A stretch of 64,000 nt of DNA from Veillonella agrestimuris (lineage in GTDB: Bacteria > Bacillota > Negativicutes > Veillonellales > Veillonellaceae). The stretch spans positions 43,515 to 107,514 of the forward strand of contig NZ_CALPCS010000007.1 of NCBI RefSeq assembly GCF_943193065.1, in the 5' to 3' direction. The notes below the pieces were generated by a model, which worked only from the letters and a program-made list of their open reading frames with translations, had not been told where the DNA came from and made no database searches. A program made the position numbers and the translations under genes. Below are positions 7,637-16,118 of the stretch, one piece after another. Numbering within the stretch: the stretch's first letter is position 1; each line of letters starts with the position of its first letter.

Positions 7637-8689
7637 ATGACCCGCATCCATATTAACGCATCTGAACCATATGACGTAATCATCGAATCCGGCGCTATTG
7701 GGCGTATCATCGATTACATTCAGCCCCTCAAGACAAAATGCCAAGTAATCATCGTCACTGATGATAATGTGGCAGCTCATTACTTATCCGCTGTGAAAGA
7801 CCAATTTGAGAAGGCTGGTTACACTGTATTTGACTATGTCTTCCCTCACGGAGAAGCCTCAAAAAATGCAGCCCAATTGATAGATTTAATCGAATATATG
7901 GCAGCCCAATCGCTAACTAGAAAAGATCTATTAGTCGCTCTCGGCGGTGGCGTGGTAGGCGATATGGCGGGCTTTGCCGCAGCTACCTATTTACGGGGCA
8001 TCGACTATGTCCAAATTCCTACTACATTATTATCTGCTGTAGACTCCTCAGTAGGTGGAAAAACAGCGGTTAATTTGAAAGCAGGCAAAAACTTATGGGG
8101 CGCTTTCAAGCAACCCATCCTCGTTCTCTGCGATCCAGATACGCTAAACACATTGCCTGATACAGAATGGATCAATGGGTGTGGTGAAATTATTAAATAC
8201 GGTTTCCTCGACGTACCAGACTTATTGACACACTTGGAAAATAAACCGCTTCTTGACCATCGCCATAATGTGGGCCAAATCATTGCTCGTTGCGTACAAG
8301 CCAAAGCAGATATTGTAGAACAAGACGAACGCGAGTCTGGTGTGCGCGCCTTGCTTAACTTCGGTCACACCTTTGGCCACGGCATCGAAATAGCGAGCAA
8401 TTTTGAAATTCACCACGGCTATGCTGTCGCTATAGGCATGATGTTAATGGCTCAAGGTGCGGTCAAAGAAAACGGCCTCAATCCAACCGTCGTAGATGCT
8501 TTGAAAGCTCTCTTAGAAGCTCATCAATTACCAACATCTACTTCCATTACTAAAGACGCGTTATTAGCCGCTGCTAAACATGACAAAAAAAGCCAAGGTG
8601 CAACGATTACCATCGTCGTTCCTACCAGTTACGGTTCTAGTCAATTGAAAACTGTAACCCACGAAGAATTAGCAAATTATTTAGTTTAA
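7637..8689 (+). CDS. aroB: 3-dehydroquinate synthase
   Basis: It converts DAHP to 3-dehydroquinate with NAD+ and a divalent metal. The ATG at 7637 (MTRIHINASEPYDVIIESG) follows AGGAAAGGA by 7 bases and is preferred over an upstream TTG. The 350-residue protein shows the NAD-binding LVALGGGVVGDMAGFAAATY, the substrate loop QIPTTLLSAVDSSVGGKTAVN, and the metal-binding NFGHTFGHGIE plus HHGYAVAIGM. Its length is normal. It lies second in the operon, 70 bases after aroF across the intercistronic hairpin. Confidence 0.96.
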   Translation: MTRIHINASEPYDVIIESGAIGRIIDYIQPLKTKCQVIIVTDDNVAAHYLSAVKDQFEKAGYTVFDYVFPHGEASKNAAQLIDLIEYMAAQSLTRKDLLVALGGGVVGDMAGFAAATYLRGIDYVQIPTTLLSAVDSSVGGKTAVNLKAGKNLWGAFKQPILVLCDPDTLNTLPDTEWINGCGEIIKYGFLDVPDLLTHLENKPLLDHRHNVGQIIARCVQAKADIVEQDERESGVRALLNFGHTFGHGIEIASNFEIHHGYAVAIGMMLMAQGAVKENGLNPTVVDALKALLEAHQLPTSTSITKDALLAAAKHDKKSQGATITIVVPTSYGSSQLKTVTHEELANYLV

Positions 8690-8733
8690 TATATACTAAT
8701 ATCAATTATGTAATCTTATATAAGGAGTTTCCT

Positions 8734-10059
8734 ATGCATACCGTTACAAATGCCATTCCTAGTGGTACGGTTTCATCTATCCCAGCCAAAGCCCATGCTC
8801 ATCGCGCTTTAATCTGTGCTGCCTTAGCTACGTCGCCTTCGACGATTGTGCTCAGCAAATCATCAAAGGATATTGATGCCACTATTGATTCACTCCGTGG
8901 CTTAGGCGCTCACATCGTATATGATAATCAAATCGTCACCGTCACACCTGGGCCAGTACCGGCGGCAGGACAAATTCGCCCCCACGAATCGGGTACTACC
9001 TTGCGCCTATTACTCCCTGTAGCGGCATCTATCTGTGACACAGTAGAAGTAGATGCAAAAGGCCGCCTGCCAGAGCGCCCTTTAGAGCCTATGTTAGGAG
9101 AAATGAAATCCCATGGCGTTAGCTTTTCCAAAGAGGCGCCCCCTTTCACGATGACAGGACGCTTGCAAGGCGGCAATTTTGCTATGGTTGGGGACGTAAG
9201 TAGTCAATTTTTCTCAGGATTACTCTTAGCGGCACCACAGCTCAATGGATCTACCATTACTTGCACTACACCGTTACAATCGCGAGACTATGTACGATTA
9301 ACTACAGAAACGATGAAGGATTTCGGGGTTCATGTTGAATACTCAACGACAACCATCGACAATTTGCAGACACAGGCGAACAAGAATATTAAACCTTCCA
9401 AAGATAGTATTAACAATACAGTAGAACAATTCATCGTCCCTAGTGGCTCTGTTTTCACAGGGCGTGAGAGCTATCATATCGAAGGCGATTGGTCCAATAC
9501 GGCCATTTGGATGGTCGCTGCGGCTATGACTGGTCAGCCTATTACGGTTACCGGCATGAATAAAGAATCTATCCAAGCGGATCGCCGCATTGCAAAGGTT
9601 ATAGAAGATGTGGGCTGTCAGGTCCATTGGGAGAGCATGAATATTACCGTTTCCGGCCGTGCTACGACGCCGATCCAGGCTGACCTCGAACAAATGCCAG
9701 ACATGCTTCCTGTTATGGCTGCCTTGGCTTGCTCCATTAAGGGTGAAAGCGCTTTCATCAACGGCGCTCGCCTTCGTTTAAAAGAATCGGACCGACTCGT
9801 TGCGGTAGCTAATTTAGTGCGTGATTTAGGTGGCTCCGTTCGCGAAAAAGGAGACGATTTATATATTATAGGTTCCGGCACATTGCGAGGTGGTATGGGA
9901 GATTGTGTTAACGACCATCGCCTCGTCATGGCTGGCACATTGATGGCTCTTATTAGTGAAAGCCCTGTAACGCTCAAAGATAGCGAAGCCATTACTAAAT
10001 CGTACCCTCACTTTTTCGACGATTGGAATATGTTAGGAGGAAATGCTCATGTCATCTAG
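8734..10059 (+). CDS. aroA: 3-phosphoshikimate 1-carboxyvinyltransferase (EPSP synthase)
   Basis: It transfers the enolpyruvyl group of PEP to shikimate 3-phosphate. The 441-residue protein carries SIPAKAHAHRALICAALA at the N-terminus, ESGTTLRLLLPVAA (the PEP/glyphosate loop, in the Gly-Thr-Thr-Leu-Arg form), GDVSSQFFSGLLLAAP and RLRLKESDRL. Residues near 203-240 hold an extra polar stretch (DNLQTQANKNIKPSKDS). A TAAGGAG site precedes the ATG. It overlaps the start of aroC by 11 bases, so the two are translationally coupled. Confidence 0.95.
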   Translation: MHTVTNAIPSGTVSSIPAKAHAHRALICAALATSPSTIVLSKSSKDIDATIDSLRGLGAHIVYDNQIVTVTPGPVPAAGQIRPHESGTTLRLLLPVAASICDTVEVDAKGRLPERPLEPMLGEMKSHGVSFSKEAPPFTMTGRLQGGNFAMVGDVSSQFFSGLLLAAPQLNGSTITCTTPLQSRDYVRLTTETMKDFGVHVEYSTTTIDNLQTQANKNIKPSKDSINNTVEQFIVPSGSVFTGRESYHIEGDWSNTAIWMVAAAMTGQPITVTGMNKESIQADRRIAKVIEDVGCQVHWESMNITVSGRATTPIQADLEQMPDMLPVMAALACSIKGESAFINGARLRLKESDRLVAVANLVRDLGGSVREKGDDLYIIGSGTLRGGMGDCVNDHRLVMAGTLMALISESPVTLKDSEAITKSYPHFFDDWNMLGGNAHVI

Positions 10060-11143
10060 CTTTGGCAAAACAATACAAGTCTCTACCTTTGGCGCCTCTC
10101 ACGGCTATGCTATCGGTGGCGTCGTAGATGGATTGCCTTGCGGCCATACTATCGATATAGAAGAATTGCAACGATTCTTAAAGCGCCGTGCACCAGGGCA
10201 AAATCAATTACAAACACAACGCAAAGAAGCAGATGTTCCGGAATTTCTGTCAGGCCTTGTAGACGGCATGTTGAGCGGTTCTCCACTGGCCTTTATGATT
10301 CGCAACACATCGCAACATTCCAGCGATTATAATAACTTACGCGATATCCCTCGCCCATCTCATGCGGATTTTACGGCCCGTATGCGGTACGGTGACAAAG
10401 TCGATATGCGCGGTGGCGGTCATTTCTCGGCTCGCCTTACAGCCCCACTATGCGTAGCCGGTGGCATTGCACTCCAACTTTTACGAGAAAAGGGCATCCA
10501 TATTCACGGCCATTTAAAACAAGTAGGACCTATTACAGATGCTCCCATCGATATGGTCAATCCTGATATGAAAGCACTCGCTGCCATTGCAGAAGAACCT
10601 ATCGCTATGATCGATAGCGAACAACGACAAGCCGTAGAAGCGCTCGTCATGAATCTCAAGAAAGATGGCAATTCTACAGGCGGCATCGTAGAAGTGGTAG
10701 CTACTGGCCTTCCTATTGGTCTTGGTAACCCGAACTTCGACGGCATCGAAAACCGATTGGCTCGCGTCATCTTTGGCGTACCTGCCATTAAAGGGATATC
10801 CTTCGGTGGCGGTTTCGATATGTGTTCCGCTTTCGGTTCTGATGTAAATGATGCTTTCACCATGGATAATGGCCGCATTACAACCACAACCAATTATAGT
10901 GGCGGTATTCAAGGTGGCATTACAAACGGCCTACCGCTCATTATGCAAGTAGGCATTAAGCCAACGCCGTCTATTTATAAAGAACAACATTCCGTATCCT
11001 TGTCCCAACAAGAAGATACGATGCTCGTCATCAAAGGTCGTCACGACCCTTGCGTAGCCCTTCGCGCCGTTCCTGTTATAGAAGCTGTTACGGCCCTCGT
11101 CATTCTTGATTTCTTAGGAGATATTGACCATGAACTTAGATGA
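10049..11143 (+). CDS. aroC: Chorismate synthase
   Basis: It forms chorismate from EPSP using reduced FMN. The ATG at 10049 (MSSSFGKTIQVSTFGASHG) is preferred to that at 10043 because TAGGAGG ends 8 bases before it. The 364-residue protein has the signatures FGASHG, RRAPGQNQLQTQRKE, RYGDKVDMRGGGHFSARLT and GRHDPCVALRAVPV. It overlaps aroA upstream and pheA downstream, so the operon is tightly coupled here. Confidence 0.96.
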   Translation: MSSSFGKTIQVSTFGASHGYAIGGVVDGLPCGHTIDIEELQRFLKRRAPGQNQLQTQRKEADVPEFLSGLVDGMLSGSPLAFMIRNTSQHSSDYNNLRDIPRPSHADFTARMRYGDKVDMRGGGHFSARLTAPLCVAGGIALQLLREKGIHIHGHLKQVGPITDAPIDMVNPDMKALAAIAEEPIAMIDSEQRQAVEALVMNLKKDGNSTGGIVEVVATGLPIGLGNPNFDGIENRLARVIFGVPAIKGISFGGGFDMCSAFGSDVNDAFTMDNGRITTTTNYSGGIQGGITNGLPLIMQVGIKPTPSIYKEQHSVSLSQQEDTMLVIKGRHDPCVALRAVPVIEAVTALVILDFLGDIDHELR

Positions 11144-12269
11144 AGTACGCCTTAAAATAAATACCATCAACGACCAAATGCTAGACTTGTTCAAAGAGCG
11201 TATGGCCCTCTCCAAAGACGTAGCAATGGCAAAAAAAGAAATGAACAAGCCTGTGTACGATCCAAAACGCGAACGCGATATTCTCGACGAAGTAACTGTC
11301 AAAGCGGGTCCAGATATGGACTTATATGCGCGCCGATTCTTTGAATCTCTATTCAGTTTGAGCCGTACTTACCAAGCGGAGCAATTATTCCAAGATACAG
11401 AGTTTACGCGCAAAATGAAAAAAGCCATTGAAGAGTCGCCGCAGCTTCCACCGCAACGCGGCCGCGTCGCTTGTGCCGGCGTATTTGGCAGCAATGCACA
11501 AATGGCTTGCGACCGCTTATTACCGCTTAGCCAAATCCATTATGTAACGGGCTTCCGTGCCGTCTTTGATGCTGTCGAGTCCGGCGAATGCGAATTTGGT
11601 GTATTGCCTATCGAAAATAGCTCCAACGGTTCCGTCAAAGAAGTATATGACTTATTGGAAGAGCGCAAATGCTACATCGTGCGAGGTACGAGAATGTGGA
11701 TTTCTCACGATTTATTGGTCAAAAAAGGTACGCAATTAAGCGATATTCACACCATCATTTCTCATCCGCAAGCCCTCGGCCAATGTAGCCATTTCCTCGA
11801 AGGCTTAGAAGGTGTGACATTGCGTTCTTTCGACAATACTGCTCGAGCAGCTCAATTGGTAGCTGCTAGCGATGATCCAGGGGTAGCCGCTATTGCAGCG
11901 CCACAATGTGCAGAATTATATAATCTGTCCCCATTACAACGGAATATTCAAAATAGCGATAACAACTACACTCGCTTCATTTGCATTAGTAAAAACTTTG
12001 ATGTCTATCCAGGCGCTAACAAAATCTCTGTTGTCACTACTGCCACACATGCCCCTGGTGGATTAGGAGCATTGCTTACAAAATTCGCCAACATTGGTGC
12101 CAATTTAACAAAACTAGAATCGCGCCCTATTGTAGGTCACAATTTTGAATTCCTCTTCTACCTCGATGTAGAAGGCTCCTTAGCAGATCCCAAATTATTA
12201 TCGGTTCTCGCCGAATTACATGCTACACAAGATAAGTTCCGCTTGCTCGGCAACTATCCAGAACAATAA
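11130..12269 (+). CDS. pheA: Bifunctional chorismate mutase / prephenate dehydratase (P-protein)
   Basis: It turns chorismate into prephenate and then phenylpyruvate, committing flux to phenylalanine. The ATG at 11130 (MNLDEVRLKINTINDQ) follows TAGGAG. Residues 1-90 are an AroQ-type chorismate mutase helix bundle (RMALSKDVAMAKKEMNKPVYD). Residues about 110-285 are the dehydratase domain (FGVLPIENSSNGSVKEVYDL). Residues 295-379 form an ACT domain (PGGLGALLTKFANIGANLTKLESRP), which usually binds Phe for feedback inhibition. It overlaps aroC by 14 bases. The dehydratase N-terminus (GVFGSNAQMA) departs from the usual GPxGTFS pattern. Confidence 0.93.
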   Translation: MNLDEVRLKINTINDQMLDLFKERMALSKDVAMAKKEMNKPVYDPKRERDILDEVTVKAGPDMDLYARRFFESLFSLSRTYQAEQLFQDTEFTRKMKKAIEESPQLPPQRGRVACAGVFGSNAQMACDRLLPLSQIHYVTGFRAVFDAVESGECEFGVLPIENSSNGSVKEVYDLLEERKCYIVRGTRMWISHDLLVKKGTQLSDIHTIISHPQALGQCSHFLEGLEGVTLRSFDNTARAAQLVAASDDPGVAAIAAPQCAELYNLSPLQRNIQNSDNNYTRFICISKNFDVYPGANKISVVTTATHAPGGLGALLTKFANIGANLTKLESRPIVGHNFEFLFYLDVEGSLADPKLLSVLAELHATQDKFRLLGNYPEQ

Positions 12270-12278
12270 GGAGGCGCT

Positions 12279-13514
12279 ATGACATTTGGTTTACTAGGCC
12301 GCAAATTGGGCCATAGCTATTCTCCTCGCATTCACAAAGCCTTAGGGAACAACGACTACCAATTGTTCGAAAAAGAACCGAGCGAATTGGCGAACTTCTT
12401 TAACGATCCTACATTGCAAGGGATTAATATTACTATTCCTTACAAGATTCAAGCCATGGATTACTGTGCTCACATCGATGACCGAGCCAAACGCATCGGC
12501 TGCGTCAATACAATGGTGCGCACCAATGATGAGTGGTACGGGTACAATACAGATTATGATGGCTTTGTCTATACCTTAGAACATGCAGGCATTTCTGTGA
12601 AAGACAAACAATGCCTCATCTTAGGAGATGGCGCTTCATCTCAAACAGTACACGTTGCTTTAGAGGATTTAGGAGCCCGTGAGATTATTCATCTATCTCG
12701 TCATATGGAACCACTCTATAGCGATGCAGAACGCTTTTACAACACCGCAGAAGTCATCATCAACTGCACGCCAGTGGGCATGTATCCCCATGGGCCATCG
12801 AACTTAATTGACTTGACGGAATTCACGAAAGTAGAAGGCGTAGTAGACCTCATCTATAATCCGACTCGTACAGTGCTCTTGTTACAAGCAGATATGATGG
12901 GCATCCCTTACTCTGACGGTCTCCCATTCCTCGTTGCTCAAGGCGTAGTGGCTGCCAATCATTTCCAAGGTGAAAGCTTCGGCGCCCAAGAGATTCAATC
13001 AATCTTAGAGGATATCCGAAAAGAAACAGAAAACATTATTCTCATCGGCATGCCTGGAGTCGGTAAATCGACAATAGGTAAAGCCTTAAGTGATGTTATG
13101 AATCGCCCTTGGGTAGATATCGACCATGAACTAGAAAAAGAAATTGGCCATATTTCTGCGTATATCGTAGAACACGGCGAGGAAGCATTCCGTCTCAAGG
13201 AAACAGATATGATCGCTAAAGTGGCCAAAGAATCTGGTCATATCATTTCTACGGGAGGCGGCTGCGTGACGGTGCCAAAGAACTTTGTTCACTTACGACA
13301 AAATGGCCGCATTTACCAGCTGAAAACAGCCGTAGAAAATCTAGAAACAGAAGGCCGCGTTCTCTCTACAGGAGGTGTAGAAAAACTGCGAGAAATCGAA
13401 GCCATTCGCACTCCGATGTACGAAGCCTTTGCACAAGTCATCGTCGATTACGATCGCAATTTAGACGAAACAGTGGCTACCATTGTAGAGGAGTTTTCTA
13501 CTCATACTAGATAG
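12279..13514 (+). CDS. aroE-aroK: Fused shikimate dehydrogenase and shikimate kinase
   Basis: One 411-residue frame joins two pathway enzymes. Residues 1-245 are shikimate dehydrogenase: LGHSYSPRIHKAL, catalytic K56 in NITIPYK, IGCVNTMV, and D92 in NTDYDGF. The cofactor loop LGDGASSQTV lacks the usual GAGGA form. Residues 252-411 are shikimate kinase: Walker A GMPGVGKST (257-265), WVDIDHELEKEIG, and STGGGCV. No linker of note separates them. The order in the chain matches consecutive reactions (dehydroshikimate to shikimate to shikimate 3-phosphate). It is the last gene of the operon, 9 bases after pheA, with a GGAGG site. Confidence 0.93.
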   Translation: MTFGLLGRKLGHSYSPRIHKALGNNDYQLFEKEPSELANFFNDPTLQGINITIPYKIQAMDYCAHIDDRAKRIGCVNTMVRTNDEWYGYNTDYDGFVYTLEHAGISVKDKQCLILGDGASSQTVHVALEDLGAREIIHLSRHMEPLYSDAERFYNTAEVIINCTPVGMYPHGPSNLIDLTEFTKVEGVVDLIYNPTRTVLLLQADMMGIPYSDGLPFLVAQGVVAANHFQGESFGAQEIQSILEDIRKETENIILIGMPGVGKSTIGKALSDVMNRPWVDIDHELEKEIGHISAYIVEHGEEAFRLKETDMIAKVAKESGHIISTGGGCVTVPKNFVHLRQNGRIYQLKTAVENLETEGRVLSTGGVEKLREIEAIRTPMYEAFAQVIVDYDRNLDETVATIVEEFSTHTR

Positions 13515-13525
13515 CAAAGCAGTAT

Positions 13526-13583
13526 AAAAGGAGCTGTAACTAACATGTGGGTTAACCACATCGGTTACAGCTCCTTTTTAGTT
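13526..13583. terminator. Bidirectional terminator between aroEK and aroD
   Basis: AAAAGGAGCTGTAAC (13526-13540) pairs with GTTACAGCTCCTTTT (13564-13578), with T-rich sequence on both outer sides. It ends the aromatic operon and, read the other way, the converging aroD unit. Confidence 0.85.
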
Positions 13584-13636
13584 TTTCAAAATATGGCGTA
13601 CTATCTCAATATAATGGATAGCACAGAAACATCTTG

Positions 13637-14431
13637 CTAATGAATGCGTTTACTTCTATGTTGTGTTTCATCAAAAATACCATCTACATCGATAGCATCG
13701 AGGATTTTCTTCAATGTGTGAACTTCGATTTGTCCTGGAGCGGAGCTTTTACCGGCAGAGGCAAAGGTCATAGCATTGCCAAAAACACTGCCACAAGCCC
13801 GCGTAACGGCTCCTAATGGCCCCATAGCAATCGTAATGAGTGGATCATTAGGATAGAGGGACTTTACTTCTGCCGTTGCTGCTAATAGATTGAGCACATC
13901 ACCGCTAGTGCGCGCCATAACAGCAATTTTAGGGATATCGGCATGGAATTCTTTCATCTTCAATAAACGTCCTACAATGACTTCCCTTTCAGGCGTGCCG
14001 TTAAAGTCATGATTACTCATAACAACAGTAACATTGTGCATCTTAGCAAACTCAATAGTCCGCACCATCCGCTCTTGTTCAAAGAACAATTCAATATCAA
14101 TAGCGTCTACGAGGCCTGTCGGAATCAGACGTTCCAACATAGTGAAATACTCCTCTGTGGAAATCGTCTTTTCCCCACCTTCCCCTTTTGTACGCCATGT
14201 AAAGAGCAACCCACGACCCTTCAACTTCGGTTTAATGAGCATTAACAATTGAATGATCGCGTCCATAGAACGAGCCCGCTCAAAATAATCTATGCGTAGC
14301 TCTACGATGTGGCATGCTAAATTACAAGCTACATCAATAGCATCTAAGATTTCTTTTTCTGTCACTCCCACGATAGGGATACAAATTTTAGTACCTTTTT
14401 CGCCGAGTACAGCTTGACCGATACGAACCAT
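13637..14431 (-). CDS. aroD: 3-dehydroquinate dehydratase, type I
   Basis: It dehydrates 3-dehydroquinate to 3-dehydroshikimate through a Schiff base, supplying the step missing from the main operon. The 264-residue protein has VELRIDYFERA, the catalytic histidine H141 in MSNHDFNGTP, the Schiff-base lysine K168 in IPKIAVMA, and the closing SAPGQI. It lies head to tail behind the MFS transporter gene (about 60 bases) and converges on aroEK. The pairing with a transporter raises the possibility of a role in quinate or shikimate use, but biosynthesis is the simplest reading. Confidence 0.94.
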   Translation of the reverse strand: MVRIGQAVLGEKGTKICIPIVGVTEKEILDAIDVACNLACHIVELRIDYFERARSMDAIIQLLMLIKPKLKGRGLLFTWRTKGEGGEKTISTEEYFTMLERLIPTGLVDAIDIELFFEQERMVRTIEFAKMHNVTVVMSNHDFNGTPEREVIVGRLLKMKEFHADIPKIAVMARTSGDVLNLLAATAEVKSLYPNDPLITIAMGPLGAVTRACGSVFGNAMTFASAGKSSAPGQIEVHTLKKILDAIDVDGIFDETQHRSKRIH

Positions 14432-14491
14432 AGGTTGCCTCCTTTCTGCCCTGAAAGAGCAAAATGCCTTACATGATATACTGATAGTTTC

Positions 14492-15715
14492 CTAGTCTTT
14501 CCGCAAACGAACGAAGAACAACGCAATAGCGCCTAGTACAGGGGCTACAGCGATGGACATGAGCGCATATTGATAGTTCCCTGTGAAAGTCAACACTTGG
14601 CTCAACAACATAGGCGCTAACATTACGCCGATTTGGTTAAATAAATTAACAAAACCTGCTGTCGTACCGCGCAAACGCGGTTCTGCAGATTGCACCACAA
14701 GAGCATTGGTAAGGGCGCTATGCATAAAAGCCCCTACCCCCAAAATAGGCCCTACAATGAAGAGCATATCTACATTGGTAGTACTCGCAAAAAGAATCAA
14801 CGCCGGTGCAAATAAGAACATAACGAGAGCTGCTAAGTGGTTTTTCTTAATAGGCAATAAATCCGATAAAATACCGATTGTCGGTTTTGCAATCAAAGCT
14901 GCTGTACCGAAAGCACTCATCACTTGGCCTGCGTAAATTGCCGTTACACCAAGCTGTTTTACCATATATAAATTGGCCCATTGCGTTACGCCCCACGTCG
15001 TACCAGTAGCGAAGAACCCTGCAATAGCAAGGAATTTAATATTTCGATTCTGGAGGATATGACGCAAGTTATCTTTCAAAGATGGTTTCTCTGTCAGGTC
15101 TACACCACCATCTTCTAGTGCACGTTGCGCCAAAACTTCAGCACTCGGTTTGCGTACTGTAAAGTAACTCAATAATAACACTAATAGAGGTAATGCCGCT
15201 GTCACAAGGAAAGCCATTTGCCAACCGTAATAAGTGGCCACAACAGGTGCGTATAAGTTAACCGTCGTAATACCAAAAGAGGTGCAACTCATGAAAATCC
15301 CTACCGCTGCACCACGTTGGTTCGGTCCAAAATGATCCCCTAATGCACTTAAGCAAGATGCTTGTACAGGACCAGATGCAATGCCAAGCAAGAAGCGCAA
15401 TACCCATCCGTATGTATAACTATCGATGGTACTCATAAGGGCCGTTACAATAGACATGCTAAGTAAGCTGAATAAAATCGTCTTCCGATAACCGATGCGA
15501 TCCGCCAATATACCGCCTGGTAGTACCGCCAATGCGTACCCCAAATAGAAGGCCGATAAATACGACGTCCCCATTTGCGGCGTAAAGTTCAGCGCTTCAT
15601 TAACGATAGGCATCACCGAAGACCAAGACAACCGGACTACGAAACTAATCAAAAACGTAAGCCATACACTGATTAAAATTAACAATTGCGTTCTAGAAAA
15701 ATTAAGTCTCCCCAT
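14492..15715 (-). CDS. MFS transporter, possibly for an organic acid
   Basis: The 407-residue membrane protein has about twelve hydrophobic segments and the MFS motif LADRIGYRKTILF after segment 2. The start at 15715 (MGRLNFSRTQLLILIS) is chosen for the AAGGAG site before it; five more codons upstream lack one. The pattern resembles the anion:cation symporter group (FVVRLSWSSVMPIVNEAL). It lies directly upstream of aroD in the same direction, so an aromatic acid such as shikimate or quinate is a possible substrate by context only. Confidence 0.8.
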   Translation of the reverse strand: MGRLNFSRTQLLILISVWLTFLISFVVRLSWSSVMPIVNEALNFTPQMGTSYLSAFYLGYALAVLPGGILADRIGYRKTILFSLLSMSIVTALMSTIDSYTYGWVLRFLLGIASGPVQASCLSALGDHFGPNQRGAAVGIFMSCTSFGITTVNLYAPVVATYYGWQMAFLVTAALPLLVLLLSYFTVRKPSAEVLAQRALEDGGVDLTEKPSLKDNLRHILQNRNIKFLAIAGFFATGTTWGVTQWANLYMVKQLGVTAIYAGQVMSAFGTAALIAKPTIGILSDLLPIKKNHLAALVMFLFAPALILFASTTNVDMLFIVGPILGVGAFMHSALTNALVVQSAEPRLRGTTAGFVNLFNQIGVMLAPMLLSQVLTFTGNYQYALMSIAVAPVLGAIALFFVRLRKD

Positions 15716-15782
15716 ACTAACTCCTTTCAATATATCAATTATTTATTATTATATGAATTACTTGCCATAATGTAAATAAAAA

Positions 15783-15811
15783 TACCCCTACTAGTTACAC
15801 TAATAGAGGTA
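15783..15811 (-). terminator. Terminator after tRNA-Ser
   Basis: TACCCCTACTAGT (15783-15795) and ACTAATAGAGGTA (15799-15811) form a 13-bp stem with two G-U pairs. On the minus strand it is followed by ATTTTTATT. Confidence 0.65.
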
Positions 15812-15838
15812 AATAAATAGTATATGATATTAATTTAA

Positions 15839-15927
15839 TGGCGGAGAGGGTGGGATTCGAACCCACGGCCCCTTGCGGAGTCACTGGTTTTCAAGACCAG
15901 CTCCTTAAACCACTCGGACACCTCTCC
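15839..15927 (-). tRNA. tRNA-Ser (anticodon UGA), CCA encoded
   Basis: On the minus strand the acceptor arm GGAGAGG pairs with CCTCTCC, discriminator G, and CCA is encoded. The anticodon stem-loop CTGGT-CTTGAAA-ACCAG gives UGA. A long variable arm (TGACTCCGCAAGGGGCC region) is typical of serine tRNA. The T arm contains GGTTCGAATCC. It reads UCA and related serine codons. Confidence 0.96.
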
Positions 15928-16042
15928 ATGATGTACCATTATAGCAGATATTTCATATATGTGGCAATAATAAATCACCTATATCGTTCATAAGACTTTG
16001 TTCCTTTTAAAAATATGCGATATTCCAACATATAAGCAAAAT

Positions 16043-16083
16043 AAAAGCCATAGACTTAGCTCTAAAATAAGTCTATGGCTTTT
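16043..16083 (-). terminator. Terminator of the glycosyltransferase gene
   Basis: AAAAGCCATAGACTTA (16043-16058) pairs perfectly with TAAGTCTATGGCTTTT (16068-16083). It lies 36 bases after the stop codon and has T runs on the outer side. Confidence 0.85.
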
Positions 16084-16118
16084 CCTATAACAGAAATTTT
16101 TATAGGATAACTGTCATC

